A stretch of 64,000 nt of DNA from Syngnathus acus (Eukaryota; Chordata; Actinopteri; Syngnathiformes; Syngnathidae), in NCBI RefSeq assembly GCF_901709675.1, contig NC_051101.1, positions 4,362,501-4,426,500 on the forward strand. Reading direction: 5' to 3'. Shown in pieces: positions 1 through 13,194 of the stretch (position 1 is its first letter; every line of letters starts with the position of its first letter). The position numbers and the translations under genes were made by a program. The notes beneath the pieces were generated by a model. That model was not told the origin of the DNA. It saw only the letters and a list, made by a program, of their open reading frames with translations, and made no database searches.

Positions 1-684
1 ATGGGGCATTCCCCTTTCCAAACTGCTGTAGTTTCACAATATTCTTGGAATATCCCTTGTGAATCACTCTCATGATACGATACTACAGTATCTTAATCAC
101 GTTGCTATCAGGACACTGGTCTCTCAAGAAGCTGTTATTTTCTTTTGCTGAAGCCATTTTCCTGTTGATTTAATTGTGTCCTTTGGATTGTTGTCTTGTT
201 GCATCAGCCATCCCAATTGTCAAAAAGATGCTGCAAAATGTCTTGGAATTCATTTTACCAATGATGAATGCAATTCAGTTCCACACCACTGGAAACTCCA
301 GCAACAAGAATTAGCATTGTTTTTCACCACCATTATTATGAACAATAAACTTTGCAACTCAATTGGGAAGAAATATTTCCAGAGAAGAAGTAAAAAAAAA
401 CAGTAAATGTTATTCAAGTTCGCACACTGTCATAACTGGGGATGTGGCTTCGATCACATCTAAACTCATGTTAAATGGGAGTCAGCACAGACCTGCCACC
501 ATTTGAAGTGCCTCTGATTAAGTCCAAATAAAGTTCAAATGTCGTCACATCTTAAAGCCATGTCTTGTAGAGTACAGCATCTTATTGTTTTTAAGGTATC
601 AATCAGAGAAGTGTGGAAAAATAATTTCAAAGGCATTAACTAGGTCACTAATTGGTAAAAAAAAAACATCCACACGTGTTTAAA

Positions 685-804
685 TTTAAGTTGTACAGGT
701 TTAGCCCGTATTTCATTTAGATTTAAATTTAGTTTGGGCTCATTTTTAAATCACAAAAACCTGCCATTTGAACAGTGGTGTGTAGACTTTTTACATCCCC
801 TGTA
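685..804 (-). mobile_element. Tc1/mariner-like transposon end, decayed
   Basis: The right end reads GTGTGTAGACTTTTTACATCC then CCTGTA, a near match to the recalled end of a widespread fish Tc1-type element (in reverse complement, a terminus like CAGTGG..AAAAAGTCTACACACCCC) next to a TA. Inside are ACAAAAACCTGCCATTTGAACAG and TTGTACAGGTTT, also typical of that element's terminal region. No transposase frame is present, so only a terminal fragment remains. Confidence 0.6.
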
Positions 805-2241
805 CTTGATATTACTTCACTCTTCCGGGTTCTTCGTGTCACTTGGGTCAGAATTCACACATTACTTACAGTAAGTTTAGATCGAAATCATAAAACAACA
901 AAACTACATAACATTAGAATGCACCAGTAACTCTTCTATCGATTGATACTTGGCAGACAGGACAGAAAGCCTGAAGAGCTTCTGCAGAAATTCTGTGAGA
1001 GTCTTTGTTCAATAATTAAAAATCCAACTTTCGGCAGCATGAGGTGGTAAGAAAAGAAGAAAAGGAGCCAGTGAAGGGAAGCAAAACCCCAAAAGAAGAA
1101 AACAGAAGGGAGCCTTCCTGACAGTCTAAATGTTTCCTTTCTTTGTCTAAGAGGGTTAAAAGCCGTTATATGTCACTGTGGCCAATATTCAGTGGCGGTA
1201 TCACAGAGTGGTGACCCTTCCTAGAGGTCATGAATAGTTCATCCCTTTCAACTCTCCCATCTCAGTCTACTAAATCCTTCCCGCCCCCTCCTCTGTACAC
1301 ACAGCCCAAGGTAGTGTGTCGTGTGGGAGTTCCAATGCTGAGTGTTTCAGTCGTACAATGGCCAAGAAAAGCTTTTGGTCCAGAGCAGAGGAAAGTGTTG
1401 CGTTTACTAGTGAAACGAGAGACTTAAAGTATTTGACATTGTATCACTGGTCGTTGGTCAGTCCACATGTGTGGATGTTCTTTTTACCAATTATTGACCA
1501 ATCTAAACATTTTTGGGGGCCTCCTGACAAGTGATGGTTTTGGAGCTGCAAGGATTCCACCAAGCGCCAGCAAGATGCAAAACTCAATGTACTGTACTGT
1601 GCTCAACTTATACGTATGTACGTAGCTATTATGGGAACTTGCCATAACAATTATGGGAGCTAACAATATTTGCAATTATACCAGCTTGCGCTTTTCTATG
1701 AAGATTTTTACTTTTTATTACTTTTGGAGGTTTTTTGTAGGTTGGTGGAATGGGTTTTGGAAGACACCGTTGTCATTTATTTTCATGAGCCTTACTCTTG
1801 AAGGCAAATGTGAGCTGACAGATATCACTCAGTGGATCCCAGATGACCTATAAAGACCCCAAAACCCAAAACAATGAGGTCAGAGCAGCACCCCTTTTCC
1901 CCCTGCTTCTCCTCCTCCTATTCCTCCCCACACCATCAGCATTCCTGAAGATGGATGTGTCTTTAAAGCAGAGATTGATTGTGGCTATCAGAGTTATGGC
2001 ACCATATATCACAGCCGATGTGATTTCGACGAGCTGGATTGAACAAAAAAGGTGGGACTCCTCAACCCATGGGTGGGTTCTAGTGGGATAGCATGGACAC
2101 AGTTTAATAGCTTGGAGATGACAGCGTGCGCTTTGGTCTCCGTGCGTTTATGCACACGTACTCGCTTGTACGTCCATAAGTCGGCCTCGCTAGGGAATTC
2201 TGGCATGTGTTTGCGTCTGGCTGCTTCTCATCTTCATCCTG

Positions 2242-2463
2242 GTGTGTGCGTGTTTGTGCGTGCGTGCGTGTGCGTACGGCTGTCTGCATTGATCTCCAGT
2301 GATGTGATCTCCCTTCAGAGTCTGTTCTCATCGGACTCTGATTTACGGCTTCATTAGGATCCTTGCACTACTGCCCCTACTTTTGTCTCCCTTCTCTCGG
2401 CTGACTGACGCACGCACGCACACACACGCACACACACAAACGCACACACACACTCGCACGCAG
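2242..2463. repeat. Interrupted GT and CA microsatellites
   Basis: A TG/CG-rich tract at 2242-2277 and a CA/CG-rich tract at 2409-2463 lie in opposite sense with 130 bases between them, so they could pair as long imperfect arms. Similar interrupted GT tracts occur at 6136-6160 and 8587-8639. Confidence 0.8.
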
Positions 2464-3046
2464 TTGTAGAAAAACCTGCTACTAAAGGGCATTTGTGTAG
2501 TTTGTTTCTATTCTGTTTGTCATCTTTATGAGTAATCTCTTATTATTCAGAAAGGCTTAGCACCTCATTGCGACGCAAGTTAAAGCACTGTGGCAGTTTT
2601 GGAGGTGCTTGCCTACCCCCAGGCAGCCCCACTCGACTCAAAGGAGCCCTCATTGTGTGCGTCTTCTTTTATGGTGCTGTCTGAAAGAGAGGGATGCACT
2701 CCAGTCCGCATTCAAATGCACGTGGTAAAAGGAGCCAGCAGAACAGGACAAACACCACAGGTTGTAAATGCTCTGAAAAGGTGTGTGTGCACTGTGTGTT
2801 GGCGCTTGCACGCAAATACGCTCGTGTTTTGTAAATGTAAATGTGCACTCGCGTGATTGTGTGTGCAGACTCCAGCAGGTTTATACTCAGTGGAAAGCCA
2901 GCTACTTGATTCCCTTTGCCTCAATCTACCTGTTTTTATAGTTGCCTGGAATGACTTTCTTCCCACCTCCACTAAGAGATGAAGTTTTGCGTCTTATATT
3001 TTGTCAAACCTCCACCATTATCAGAAGTCAAGTCATGCAGAAATGT

Positions 3047-3073
3047 AAAAGAAGAAGAAGCAGAAGAAGAAGG
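3047..3073 (+). repeat. Short GAA repeat
   Basis: AGAAGAAGAAGCAGAAGAAG, an interrupted trinucleotide repeat of about nine units in the intron. A T-run of 16 lies at 3490-3505. Confidence 0.8.
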
Positions 3074-6000
3074 TAATCACACTGTGCTGGTGCTTTTGTC
3101 GTCAGTCCGTGATGGAAACGGGTCTAAATATGAGATTAGAACCTGCCGCTGACTGATGCTATTAGGCAGATATGCCATAGACTTTACTATCTCCCATGAA
3201 GGATTAGTGCAAATTATACCGGGAGACAGGCCTGATTTCTCCTCTGCCTTTCTCAGTGTGGGCATTTGAGGCACTCTAAGTTGACAGCGTCTGTCTCTGC
3301 TTAGTTTTCCGAGACAGGTTGCGTGACAGCTGATGCCAAGCGAGGGCTTAAAAAGTGCGTATTTGTGGGTGTCTGTGTGTTTGGTCCGTGTGTGTGTGCC
3401 CGCGTGCAGGTTTGTGCACATATGTGTGGCTATTGGAGTTATTAAATGACGGCAAAGTGTGTTTGAATACCATCGGTGACATTTTTTACTTTTTTTTTTT
3501 TTTTTCTGATGGCAAATTCACTTTGAGAACAGTGACAATCGAGGAAGGCTCATTTTAAGCTTGGCGGCTTCCTCTTTAATTCTACACACTTTTATCTGGC
3601 TTTCTTTTTAATAATTAAAGTGTCTGTAAGACTGTCCATGTGATGCAACTTTTATGTAACTAGGAATAAGAAAGAGAGCTGCTCAGGTGCTGGATTTCAA
3701 CAGTAAATCCATTTGTGGTTATGCAGATTCAAAGGAAAATGTCGATAAAAATCTTCATTTATATACAAACTCCCACTTAACTTTAGAAGAGTCTTTTATG
3801 ACAGCGAGTCCACGGCATCCATCGCGTTGAGTGTAATCAACATTCTTCATCAATCTGAAGTGTTTGAACTATAATGTTGATATAACTGCTTACTTGTTCA
3901 CCTCTTAGGAATGCTTGAAGAAACATGCAAATGCTTCCCATTTTAACCATGGCGTCTCCTCTGGCCTGCTGATTTAGGAGGGTGACTCGCCCTTTAGTGC
4001 TAGTTGTAAAGCAGAGAGATGGATTTATAGGCCCAAGAGTTGTTGTTTTTATTCTACTGTCTGCACTTTTGACAGCAGAACAAGCGCCGCCTTTACTGCC
4101 TTCAAGATACGTATATTCATGCTACAGTGGTTAGTTAGATATTTTACTTGTAATTAAAGCAAACTTAAATACAGACTAGCAAAGTTGAAGGAAATTACTC
4201 TTTGGAAAGACATTTTTCCCTTGCTTGACCTTTTCAAGGCCGTCTATCCTTCCCTTTCATTGTTTGTCAGAAATCTGCTCTCACTAAATTGTCTTCTGTA
4301 CTCCACCTGCATGCTTAGTTGGTGAGCTATGACACTAAGCAATGCAGAGTCAGCAGTACCGAAACAGGTCAGATGTAGAGGGGGCTCCGACTGAGACAAC
4401 ACTTGATTATGTACAGCTGCACAATCGCTTGAGATCCAATACAAGAGCTGTACGCAAAAAATCATTTGAGATAATTTCAAAGAGAAGAATGCTGATTTTT
4501 GGTTCATGTCCGCCATTCTCTCAGAGACGTATAAAAACATCAGATGACAATTATATACCTTTCCACGGAAATTATCCGTTCGTGATCACTGGCCAATCGA
4601 TCAAAGCACCATTATTATAAATACCAACTAAATAATATTAAAAGACGAAAATGAATGTCAACTTGCTGACCTCAGTTGCACATTTGTGTGTTCAGGGATT
4701 AAGATACTGAGCGTGCATTGCATCTTCTACAATATTAGGCACAACGGATGTTTTTTTTTTCATTCGACCAATTTAAAAAAAAAAGTTTCCTCTGCACTGG
4801 ATGCTACAAATCAGTCTCTCCTTGAAGCGGTCTGAATGAACCAGTTGAAGTCCTACTTTCCCTCTGCCATGGGACTCAGTGCTCATTTATCTATTTATTT
4901 CCACATCGCTGTTCTTTTTTTCCCTTCATATAAAGACAGTCCATGTCCGAGCGTGTCATTGTGTGATGGATTGCATAGTCCTCTTTGCTCGCGAAGAGAA
5001 AGGGGGATGGCGAAAGGGAGGAGAAGGCAGGAAAAGAGAGGAAGAATTCAGTAAGTGAGCAAGGAAGAAGAGTGGCGCGTGAGGTGTAGCAGTGAAGGAC
5101 ATGGCAGCTTAGCGCTGGCCAAAAAGACTGTGCTGAACACCTGCTCCTGTCTCTGTCGCTCCTTCAACCTCCTCATTACCTGTCAATCTATCACAAGGCA
5201 GCCAGATCAAATGTCTGCAGAAGCCAGGACTCGTACAGGGAGGGAGGGGGGGGAGAAGAGGACATGACAAACAATGACAAAGCAATGAGGCAAAGAGCGA
5301 TAATGAAGTAAACAACACGTGCATTTTTTTTTATCAAAGTTTGCAACTTTAGAATAACACTATTTACAAAAAAAGGCATGATCTCGTTTAGAAAATATAA
5401 ATACAGTTACATTAAAGCAAACTATCAAGTGTATCAAGTAAATATTTTATTTATTTTTATATATAATATATTAAGTAGACCAATTACACAAATAAAAGAA
5501 AAAAATTCAGTTTTTGTGGTAATTTATTTTGTATCAATGCAGCTGTTTCTCTTGTCATCACAAGCCACCCTCCAGCACCGTCTGCCTTTTTGATTGGCGC
5601 CTGCTTATGAAAGAGCTGAATCGTCCGACTGAGCTTCAGTAGGAGGCGTGGCCTACAGTTTCAGATTACAGTGATAATGGCCTTAGAGCAGCGGCAGGTG
5701 GACCTTTTTTTTCCTCCCCATTTTGCTCAGTATTGATGTGTTTTCAGTAGTGGTCATGCATGGATTTATTTTGCGTGGCCCTTTGCTGGAGTGTGTGTTA
5801 AAACTGTATATGACGGAGTGCATTAGCACACCAAAGACAAAATGAATGTGTGCTTCAAAAAGCAAATGAATTTGAGCTATTCAAGATGCATTAGTGCACA
5901 CACGACCAGTCTGGACCCACTCTTTCTGAACTCCCCCCCTGCCCGTTTGCTCTCCTCCCTCCCTCCCTCCTATGTCCTTGTTTTCCATTCTTTCCCCAGC

Positions 6001-6429
6001 TCTCCTACCTCTAGCTCCCTGTTAGTGTGTGAGCTGTGGTGATTTACGGTAATTATCCATCATTGGGTCATGTATCAGGCTGGCCGTTGCTAGGAGATGG
6101 AAGCAGCTGCTGCTGGCTGTTGTCTTGTCATGGATTGTGTGTGTGTGTGCGTGCGTGCGTACTTAGTGAATGTGTTTGTACTATGTACTGTTTGGTTTCT
6201 TGTCCGTGTGTGTAATCAGGTGATGCGGGATTTCAAAAGATGCAGGTGGTAGTGAGAAAGGAATGCATAGACAAAGATTATTGACTTTGGTGCTGATGGA
6301 GGTCAGAGGTTGAAAGGTGAAAGTGTGTATATATTGTGGGGCAGCTTAAAATACACGTGTGTCTGTCTTTGCATGTGCACTGCATATGTGAGAGTGATAT
6401 CAATCAATCAACCAACCAATCAGTCAATC

Positions 6430-6744
6430 CTTTTATCCATTCATTTTTTGAACTCCTTCTCATGAGGGTCACAGGCGTGCTGGAGCCTATCCCAGCTGAC
6501 TTCGGGCATTAGGCAGGGGGACACCCTGAACAGGGTTGCCAGCCAATCACAGGGCACACATAGACAAACCATTCACACTCACCTTCGGGAAATTTGGAGT
6601 GCTCAATCGGCCTACCATGCATGTTTTTGGGATGTGGGAAGAAGCCGGAGTTCCCGGGGAAACTCCACGCAGGAAGGCTGGAGCTACAATCGAACCCACA
6701 ACCTCCACACTGTGAGGCAGATGTGCTAACCAGCCGACCACCGA
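6430..6744 (-). mobile_element. tRNA-derived SINE, near full length
   Basis: On the - strand the element opens with a tRNA-like head: 'ttagcacatctgcctcaca' followed by a box B-like GGTTCGATTG. The body reads 'gcatggtaggccgattgagc' and 'gattggctggcaacc', and the tail is short TCCATTCAT-type repeats at the left. It is the best preserved of seven related copies in the window and can be used as their local reference. Chance frames inside it (for example 6594-6806) are not genes. Confidence 0.75.
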
Positions 6745-7126
6745 GAGAGAGAAAGAAAGTGAGTCAGAAAGAGAGCGAGACAGAGTGTGTGTGTTGGGGG
6801 GGTTAAAGCAGTGTGTATTTCCCACTGGCAGTCATCACAGATGGGTGCTGGATCAGGTCCCCTGAGGGACCTATTGGCTTCCATTTGCTGCGGAAATCTG
6901 CCATAGCCCATTGTGTTGAGGCTGTTTCAGATTTCATGACCTATACAAGGAAGTAGACATGAACTCAGGCATATTGGACACCAAAAGGTCACTGGCACAC
7001 CTTCGTGAGCAAGGAAGTTTTGGGGTTGTGTTACTGTATTACCCTTGTTTCCTGATTGAAGGTAATAAGTTACTCTGTGAAATATCATAAATTATTCTAT
7101 ATTTGTCACAATGTATTCGATACGTG

Positions 7127-7398
7127 AAAGTCGTGGGTTTAAATCCGGGCTCTGGGTTTGTGTGTGGGGTTTGCATGTTCTCCACCTTGTCTGCATGGCT
7201 TTTCTCCAGGTAACATTTCTGGTCGGTTAATTGAACACTACACATTGACGTAGTTGTGAATGGCTGTTTGTCTAATTGTGACCTGCGATTGGCTGCTGAC
7301 CAGTTTAGGGTGTTCACTGCCTCAGGCCTCCTAATCAGCTGGGGTAGGCTGCAAGACCCTTGACCTTAGTCACAGATGGAAGATGGATGAATGGATTT
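7127..7398 (+). mobile_element. tRNA-derived SINE, diverged, + orientation
   Basis: This copy lies in the opposite orientation to that at 6430-6744. It has the box B-like GGGTTTAAATCC, then TTTGCATGTTCTCC, GAATGGCTGTTTGTCTAATT, CGATTGGCTGCTGACCAG and CAGCTGGGGTAGGCT. It ends in the GATGGATGAATGGAT tail. Many substitutions indicate an old insertion. Confidence 0.7.
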
Positions 7399-7469
7399 GA
7401 AAGGTATCTGTATTAAAGCTACAAGTCGTATGAGCCACTGCAACTGTAAATACAACATCCACTCTTCCA

Positions 7470-7645
7470 TACCGACCTAATTAGCATCAGTTAGCATTTG
7501 TCATTGTGTTTAGGGGGGGAGAGATTAGGAACACCTCTCAATTAATCTGCAATCAGTCTGTTTGTTAATTAGCTAACCTGTTCTAAGTGGCCTTCGGGGC
7601 TCTTGTGTAATTAGCTGAGCTGCTGGGAAGCAGGCCTGCATGTTG
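7470..7645. promoter_or_regulatory. Candidate intronic enhancer with three TAATTAGC sites
   Basis: Exact TAATTAGC occurs at 7478-7485, 7566-7573 and 7608-7615, the last two extending to TAATTAGCT. CAATTAATC lies between them at about 7540-7548. TAATTA is the core site of many homeodomains. The block is non-repetitive and starts about 70 bases right of a SINE. Regulatory function is inferred; conservation was not tested. Confidence 0.4.
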
Positions 7646-9751
7646 ACATTGACCTGAAATGTGCCTTTGTGCACGCACGCACGCAAATCCATCCATTCAT
7701 GCACCTCACACAAATACATTATACTACTAACGGTATTATCCGTAAGAGAGATGAATACACACATTTAAACATTCTCCCACCCTCTCCATGCAGATATACA
7801 GATTTGCGCTTAGGCATGCGCTCAGTGATAAGATTTCACTGGTTATTCTTCCTTTCACTTTGCAGAAAGCCTGCATTACTCAAAAGCTGTCTTGGAATAA
7901 GAAGGAGGACATACATATCATGCTCCTTTTACACATACAGTAGAGTCAATTCATTCTTTTCAAGTGCAACAACAAGCCCACCGAATCGAATATCTCCATT
8001 GGTCTGTCATAGTGTTTTTTTTTTTTTTCTTAGTTCACTTCAACGCCATTTGTTTACTCTGCTGCCTCCTGACATTGTCTGTGGTAATTAAAGGAGCACC
8101 CTTAAATTTATGGTTTAATTATACAAGCCTTGTTATGCAGAGACCAGGATGGGCTGATATGCTCAATAAAAATAAATAAATTCCTCCCGGGTTTATTGAA
8201 CCTGCGTTTGCATAGAGACTGCAATCGTTTCAGACATTCAGGTGTGTGTTACTGCGTTTCTGTGGTTAGGGGTATGCCGGTGTGTTTATTTATGTATTGC
8301 GCTTCTGTGGTTCTGTACATGGTGAGTGTGAGTGAGAATGAACATGTAAAAAAAAGCCAGATGAATTACTATGGATTGCCGCTGGTTCACAGTATTGATC
8401 CCCAGCATGTTAAACCCTCCCGTACTCCGTGAAGAACACTCAGTCAGTGTGGGCTGAAGAAAAAAAAAAACAACTCTTGCACAACTGACATACAGCTGTT
8501 TAGTATATGTATTGCCAATATCTGAATGTGTTGTTAGGGTATGCTTGTAAAAAAAAAAAGACCCAATGTTTCTTGCAGCCATACCTGTGTGTGCGCGTGT
8601 GTTTGTGTGTGTATTTGTGTGTGTGTCTGTGTGTGTTTTAGTGGTTGAACCGATTAGTCAGCCTTTACTCCACGTTAAAAGCTTGAATTTAACTAATCAA
8701 CGATCATGCGTTTTGGCATCTTGCCTTCTAATTGAGCAGGATTTTTGAGTTTTCCGTCTTCTGTCGGTCTTGTCCTATACAGCAACAAAATGTCTGGTTA
8801 AATAGACAATTCGATCTACAAACGTCAGCGTCAAGAGTACAAAAAAAGATGGTTGTGAATGAGACTACAATAATAGTTAGCCTCGCACACTTCGGTCATT
8901 CCAATCGCCGCTAGTTATGTCATAGTATTTGTACAACAAATGTGTGTTCACAACAACTTTATTCATATCACATTCACAACTTACAAAAACATGTGTGTGG
9001 AAGTATTTGAGCAAAAATAAGACTGGTAGCACAGCCACATACAAACTATTTCAACGCTTAATTTTATTTTTGGGGAAAACATGGCTGCAGACTGGATATC
9101 AATAACATTAGTCAATCAACTTTTATCACAAACTTAAAAAAAAAAAATCTTACCTCATTCAGCTCCTAGCAATGCATGAATGTGTGTTGGTGTGCACGCG
9201 CCCTCTGTAATTGAGAGCCGCTTCTCTAAACCCATCTTTTAGTTGGGTATAAATAGTGCTTACTCTATAAATAAAACAGCAGTACCTTTCACACTTCTTT
9301 TCTCTCTCTCACACACATGCACACATAAACACACATGCTAACCAGGCTGACACGGATTCCACACCTATATATACACACACAATCATATGTAAAAAGACAG
9401 AGCTACCGTTAATCCATAGCGCACTTTTTAGAGGTCAGGTGGAAGGGCGTCTGTGGGACATATTGATGTATTTACATGAGAGTGTGACCTCTACAAGCTT
9501 AGCACTGACTACCTGTCTAACCTCTGACCTCTTCTGCTTGACCTACAGTCATGTATTCCCGACATTAAGCTCCAATGGATACATTTAGGCATGATGCGTT
9601 TATTCAAGGTGAGCAAGTAGCTGATGGAGGACTTTCCCATCGCACTATTATGGCAGCTGGTGAAGACATTGAACATGAGCCACCCAGGGAGATTTTTTCA
9701 TTTAAGCTTTTTTTGTTGCTTTCTGAAAGAGACTTTCACGCAGTTCTATTA

Positions 9752-9789
9752 GCAAACTGTTGTTACCGGTGCAAACTGTTGTTACCGCT
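9752..9789 (+). repeat. 19-base tandem duplication
   Basis: GCAAACTGTTGTTACCGGT is followed at once by GCAAACTGTTGTTACCGCT, differing by one base. This looks like a recent local duplication. Confidence 0.85.
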
Positions 9790-10904
9790 GCTTGACTAAA
9801 TATCTGCAAGTAATGCAGAATTTCTGCAGTCGTCCTGTTTGTACAGCGCTTATTCGCATTCACCCACCACTTTCTGCTTAGGTCCATTATGCAGCCCTAT
9901 GTATCTGCAGAATAACATGTCCCATCTGCTACTATCTGCTGAGCTCAACTCAGGCTAGAGGTGTTTTGAAATGGGCTGGAGAGAGGGGTGAGAGATAAAT
10001 TGGTACATCGAGTTGGAATGCTGCAGCAGTTATTTAAGGCCCTGTAGGTGCTGCCTAGACCATATGCTCCTATTATTCCACTTGGGGGGAGGCTCATGTG
10101 AGCATGTGAGCACGTCTGGGGGAGCGGAAGAGCTTGATGGTATTAAACAAGAAAGGAGGGGGGTGTTGAGAGTCAAAGGGGAAATGTACCAGAGGTGTTA
10201 CTTGAAGGTGAGCCCCCCTATGGCACACTGGAGGCACGGGATACACGGAGAAGCCTACAATCAGATGAGAACGAATCAGTAAATGATCGCCTTCATCCTT
10301 AATATCCGGCTCTTTCGCTGTCATCTTTGCATAATTCAACCCATCAGATGTTCAGGTGAACTTTTAGCTTGAAAGCTGCTCTGAGGTTGGTGTAGCTACG
10401 TATATCATATCCATATCACTAGTGCACGTCATTGATTCTTTTCACTATACAATTTTTGTATCGTATGCATAGCAGTAAACAACATTTTGGAAAACTCTGG
10501 AAATTCTGTCAAGTATTTACAATTCTGCATTCTAACATATTGTATAATATTGTGCTTTTTTCATTATTTTAAATAAAACCAAAATCTTATGCACACCACA
10601 AACAAAAATAATAATGATCGATAATCATGTTTGACTCAATTTACTAACTCAACGTGAAATCCTTCTGGTATACAAATGACAAGTGGGTGCACTTGTGATA
10701 TGTACCTTCTGCTAAAGAAAGAGTTTTTCCTGTCAACTACATGTCACTGGCATAGATAAGTGAACAAAGCTACTTAATTCGGGGTACAAAAAGAGGAGGT
10801 TTTCGACCAGATTATATGAAATTGAATACACCTGATCATGACACCCGAACAGTGGTTGGGAATCACACAAAAGTTTAGGTTCGGGCTTTGTTATGTTCTG
10901 CATA

Positions 10905-11115
10905 TCCCGGTCCCCTTGTCTTTCTGTCCTCTGCCGGTTCTTTGCAATCGCCTGTCAAAATTAGTCCTGTGTTCCTCAAGCAGGCCATGGCTCTCATGTT
11001 AGCCGCTTCACGGGAAGCACATCCCAACATTCCCTCTGACACGCCGGCAGCAGCATTACCATAATTGGCTTTTCTACATGACGGGACAGAGGAAATAATA
11101 ATGTCATTTTATTTA
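10905..11115. promoter_or_regulatory. Candidate conserved element in intron 1
   Basis: A non-repetitive block of balanced composition, with CATAATTGGC near 11059, a CpG-containing centre (CTTCACGGGAAGCAC, ACACGCCGGCAG) and AATAATAATGTCATTTTATT. No frame is supported. The call rests only on sequence character and position in a tshz1 intron. Confidence 0.25.
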
Positions 11116-12579
11116 CAGCCCTCTTGTCCAGGTCCGAGCGCAATCACCCCTCCCCTCCAGCCCTCCCCACCGCTGCACTCTCCCTTCTATCTACCATACA
11201 AAACTCCTCCCCTTTTTTTTCTTTTTTATATCTCATCCCATCTCCCCCTCTCCCCCTACTCTCTCCGCGCTGTGTGCGTCTCATTCTGCCACAGCGTGTA
11301 GGTCAAGCGATGGCATTTTGATCAGCTCCTGTCCAAAGCCATCAGTGTTGAGAGGCACGTAATGGAGAGCAGGGTGACAAACAGAATCTGGGGAAGGAAT
11401 AAGACTGCCAGTTTCCTATTAGGGGCCAGCCTAAACGGCCCTGGCCTGCACCCCCGCCCCCCCCATGCCGCCACACAACAAACCACCTCCGCCAGCCTTG
11501 TTCTCCGCAAACCCACTCTTGCACTGCCTAAATCACATGAGTGAAGGGGCCTGTGATTGGACATTAGTGCTGCAAATGACTGCTGTGATTGCCCCCTCTT
11601 CCCAAACGCACATCAAATAAATAAAGAAATGTGTGCAAATAAATAGAAGAAGGGGTGTTGGAGAAAAGGGGCCAGTGAGGAGAAGCTGACTGGTTTCATC
11701 TCTTTCTTTTCACTCTTGTTTCACTCTTTCTGCCTTTCTTATCTGGTTTGTTTGGCTTTGACAGCGGCCAAATGGTGAAGCTCTGCGAGCCTGACAGAGA
11801 GTGTTATTGATTTAACAACCAAGCCGACTCGCTGCAAAGAAGAGAAAAAGCAGAGGGGAAAAAAAACAGATGGGTGGGAAAGAGATAGAAAAGTTTTGAA
11901 AAGGAGTGATGTGTTGCCGCTCCACTCCTTGCCAAATTGCAGACGTGTACTCTGCTTGCATTCAATCTGGTATCGTTTACAGAAATCAAGTTATAAAAAA
12001 AAAAGTCACTGTGTATGGGGTAAAATGTTTTAAAGATGATCTCTTCTTTGGTCAACCATGTTGTCACACTGAAGCCCAATTTTGTATTGACACGAGATGA
12101 AGGGCGTTCACTGCCAAGAATAATCAACTGTGTGTCTCTGTCCTCTCTGTGCGGCTGGACCGCCTCTCCTCTGGTCTGCTCTTTAAGAAATAAGAATAAC
12201 TTTCTTTTTTTTTACATAGCAGAGCACATACTTCAAGGGCACATTTAATTTTGATACATCATATTGTAACATCTAAGGGAAGAATTTTCTTCCATTTTAG
12301 TTCGAGTAACAATTTATGAGGTAGTTGAGGAAACTCACACTTTGTTCTTGTAGCCTCTTGCTCATGTTTAACCTTTTGTCCAATATTTTGTAGTGTGAGA
12401 TGGGAGAACCTATTTAAAGCTTCATAGTGTGTCAATCAATTTTTTTTCAAGGGGGCCCCTTTATAATATCTGCTACTCAACCTTTCTTAAAATCTACCAT
12501 CTTTGATATTGCACTTTTACACTTATTAGCCGCGTACTCCCCACTGTAGATGAGTGATACACTGAGATGCTAATATATT

Positions 12580-12790
12580 GCCGTTGTTGCGAGAGTGGCT
12601 GGTGGCGGGGCTTGACGGCGGCAGTTTGTGACAGTGAGTCGTGGCACTCTCCTGGCCACGCTGCCGCCTGTCTCCTTGAATGCGGCGCGTTCCCAAGCAA
12701 AAGTGACAAGCGCTTTGGTGCCCGTGCAGATGGCCCTGCTCACAGCTATCACCCTCTCTGCAACCTAAACCGCAAGGGATGCCAGCCCTA
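12580..12790. promoter_or_regulatory. CpG-dense intronic patch, possible alternative promoter/exon
   Basis: Within about 200 bases there are about 15 CpG dinucleotides (for example GACGGCGGC, ACGCTGCCGCC, TGCGGCGCG), unlike the AT-rich surroundings. An ATG at 12567 with G at -3 opens 22 codons that reach a donor-like CA|GTGAGT at 12634, in phase 1. That phase would join exon 2 in frame. No transcription evidence exists; the phase match has a one in three chance of being accidental. Confidence 0.25.
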
Positions 12791-13194
12791 GCCCACCCGT
12801 AGCCCGCCCTTTCCTACTGCTGTGACATCACGCATGTGCGTCCAGGACACAAACTCACGGTGATGGTGTTGCGGGCCAAGGAAGGAGGTTAATATGATCT
12901 CATGTTACATTCACACATCTTCGAGTAGCCGTGATTGATGTGTACATGTTTGATGTGTAGCTCTTAATATTTTTACCTCCTCATTGCCAATTCAGATTTC
13001 AGCATCCTGCCAGATGAGCATTTCAAAGGCGTGGCAGAGATCATTTATTTCAGGCTAACTTTAACTGTGTTTCATCACTAATGTACATTTATGGTTTGCA
13101 AAACAATCTGGATACTGCCTATGATTTTTACAGATGTCTCTCTCTGCCACCCTTTTGTCTCTGTGCTTTTGATAGCTCCCTCTTTGTTGTTTCC

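Noticed and set aside
6650-6730. tRNA-like box B in the SINE heads considered as a real tRNA gene
   Set aside because: No complete cloverleaf or acceptor stem; sequence continues into the SINE body.
7669-8091. 140-codon frame on the + strand in the intron
   Set aside because: Phe/Ser/Leu-rich translation of T-rich DNA including a T-run; no domain.
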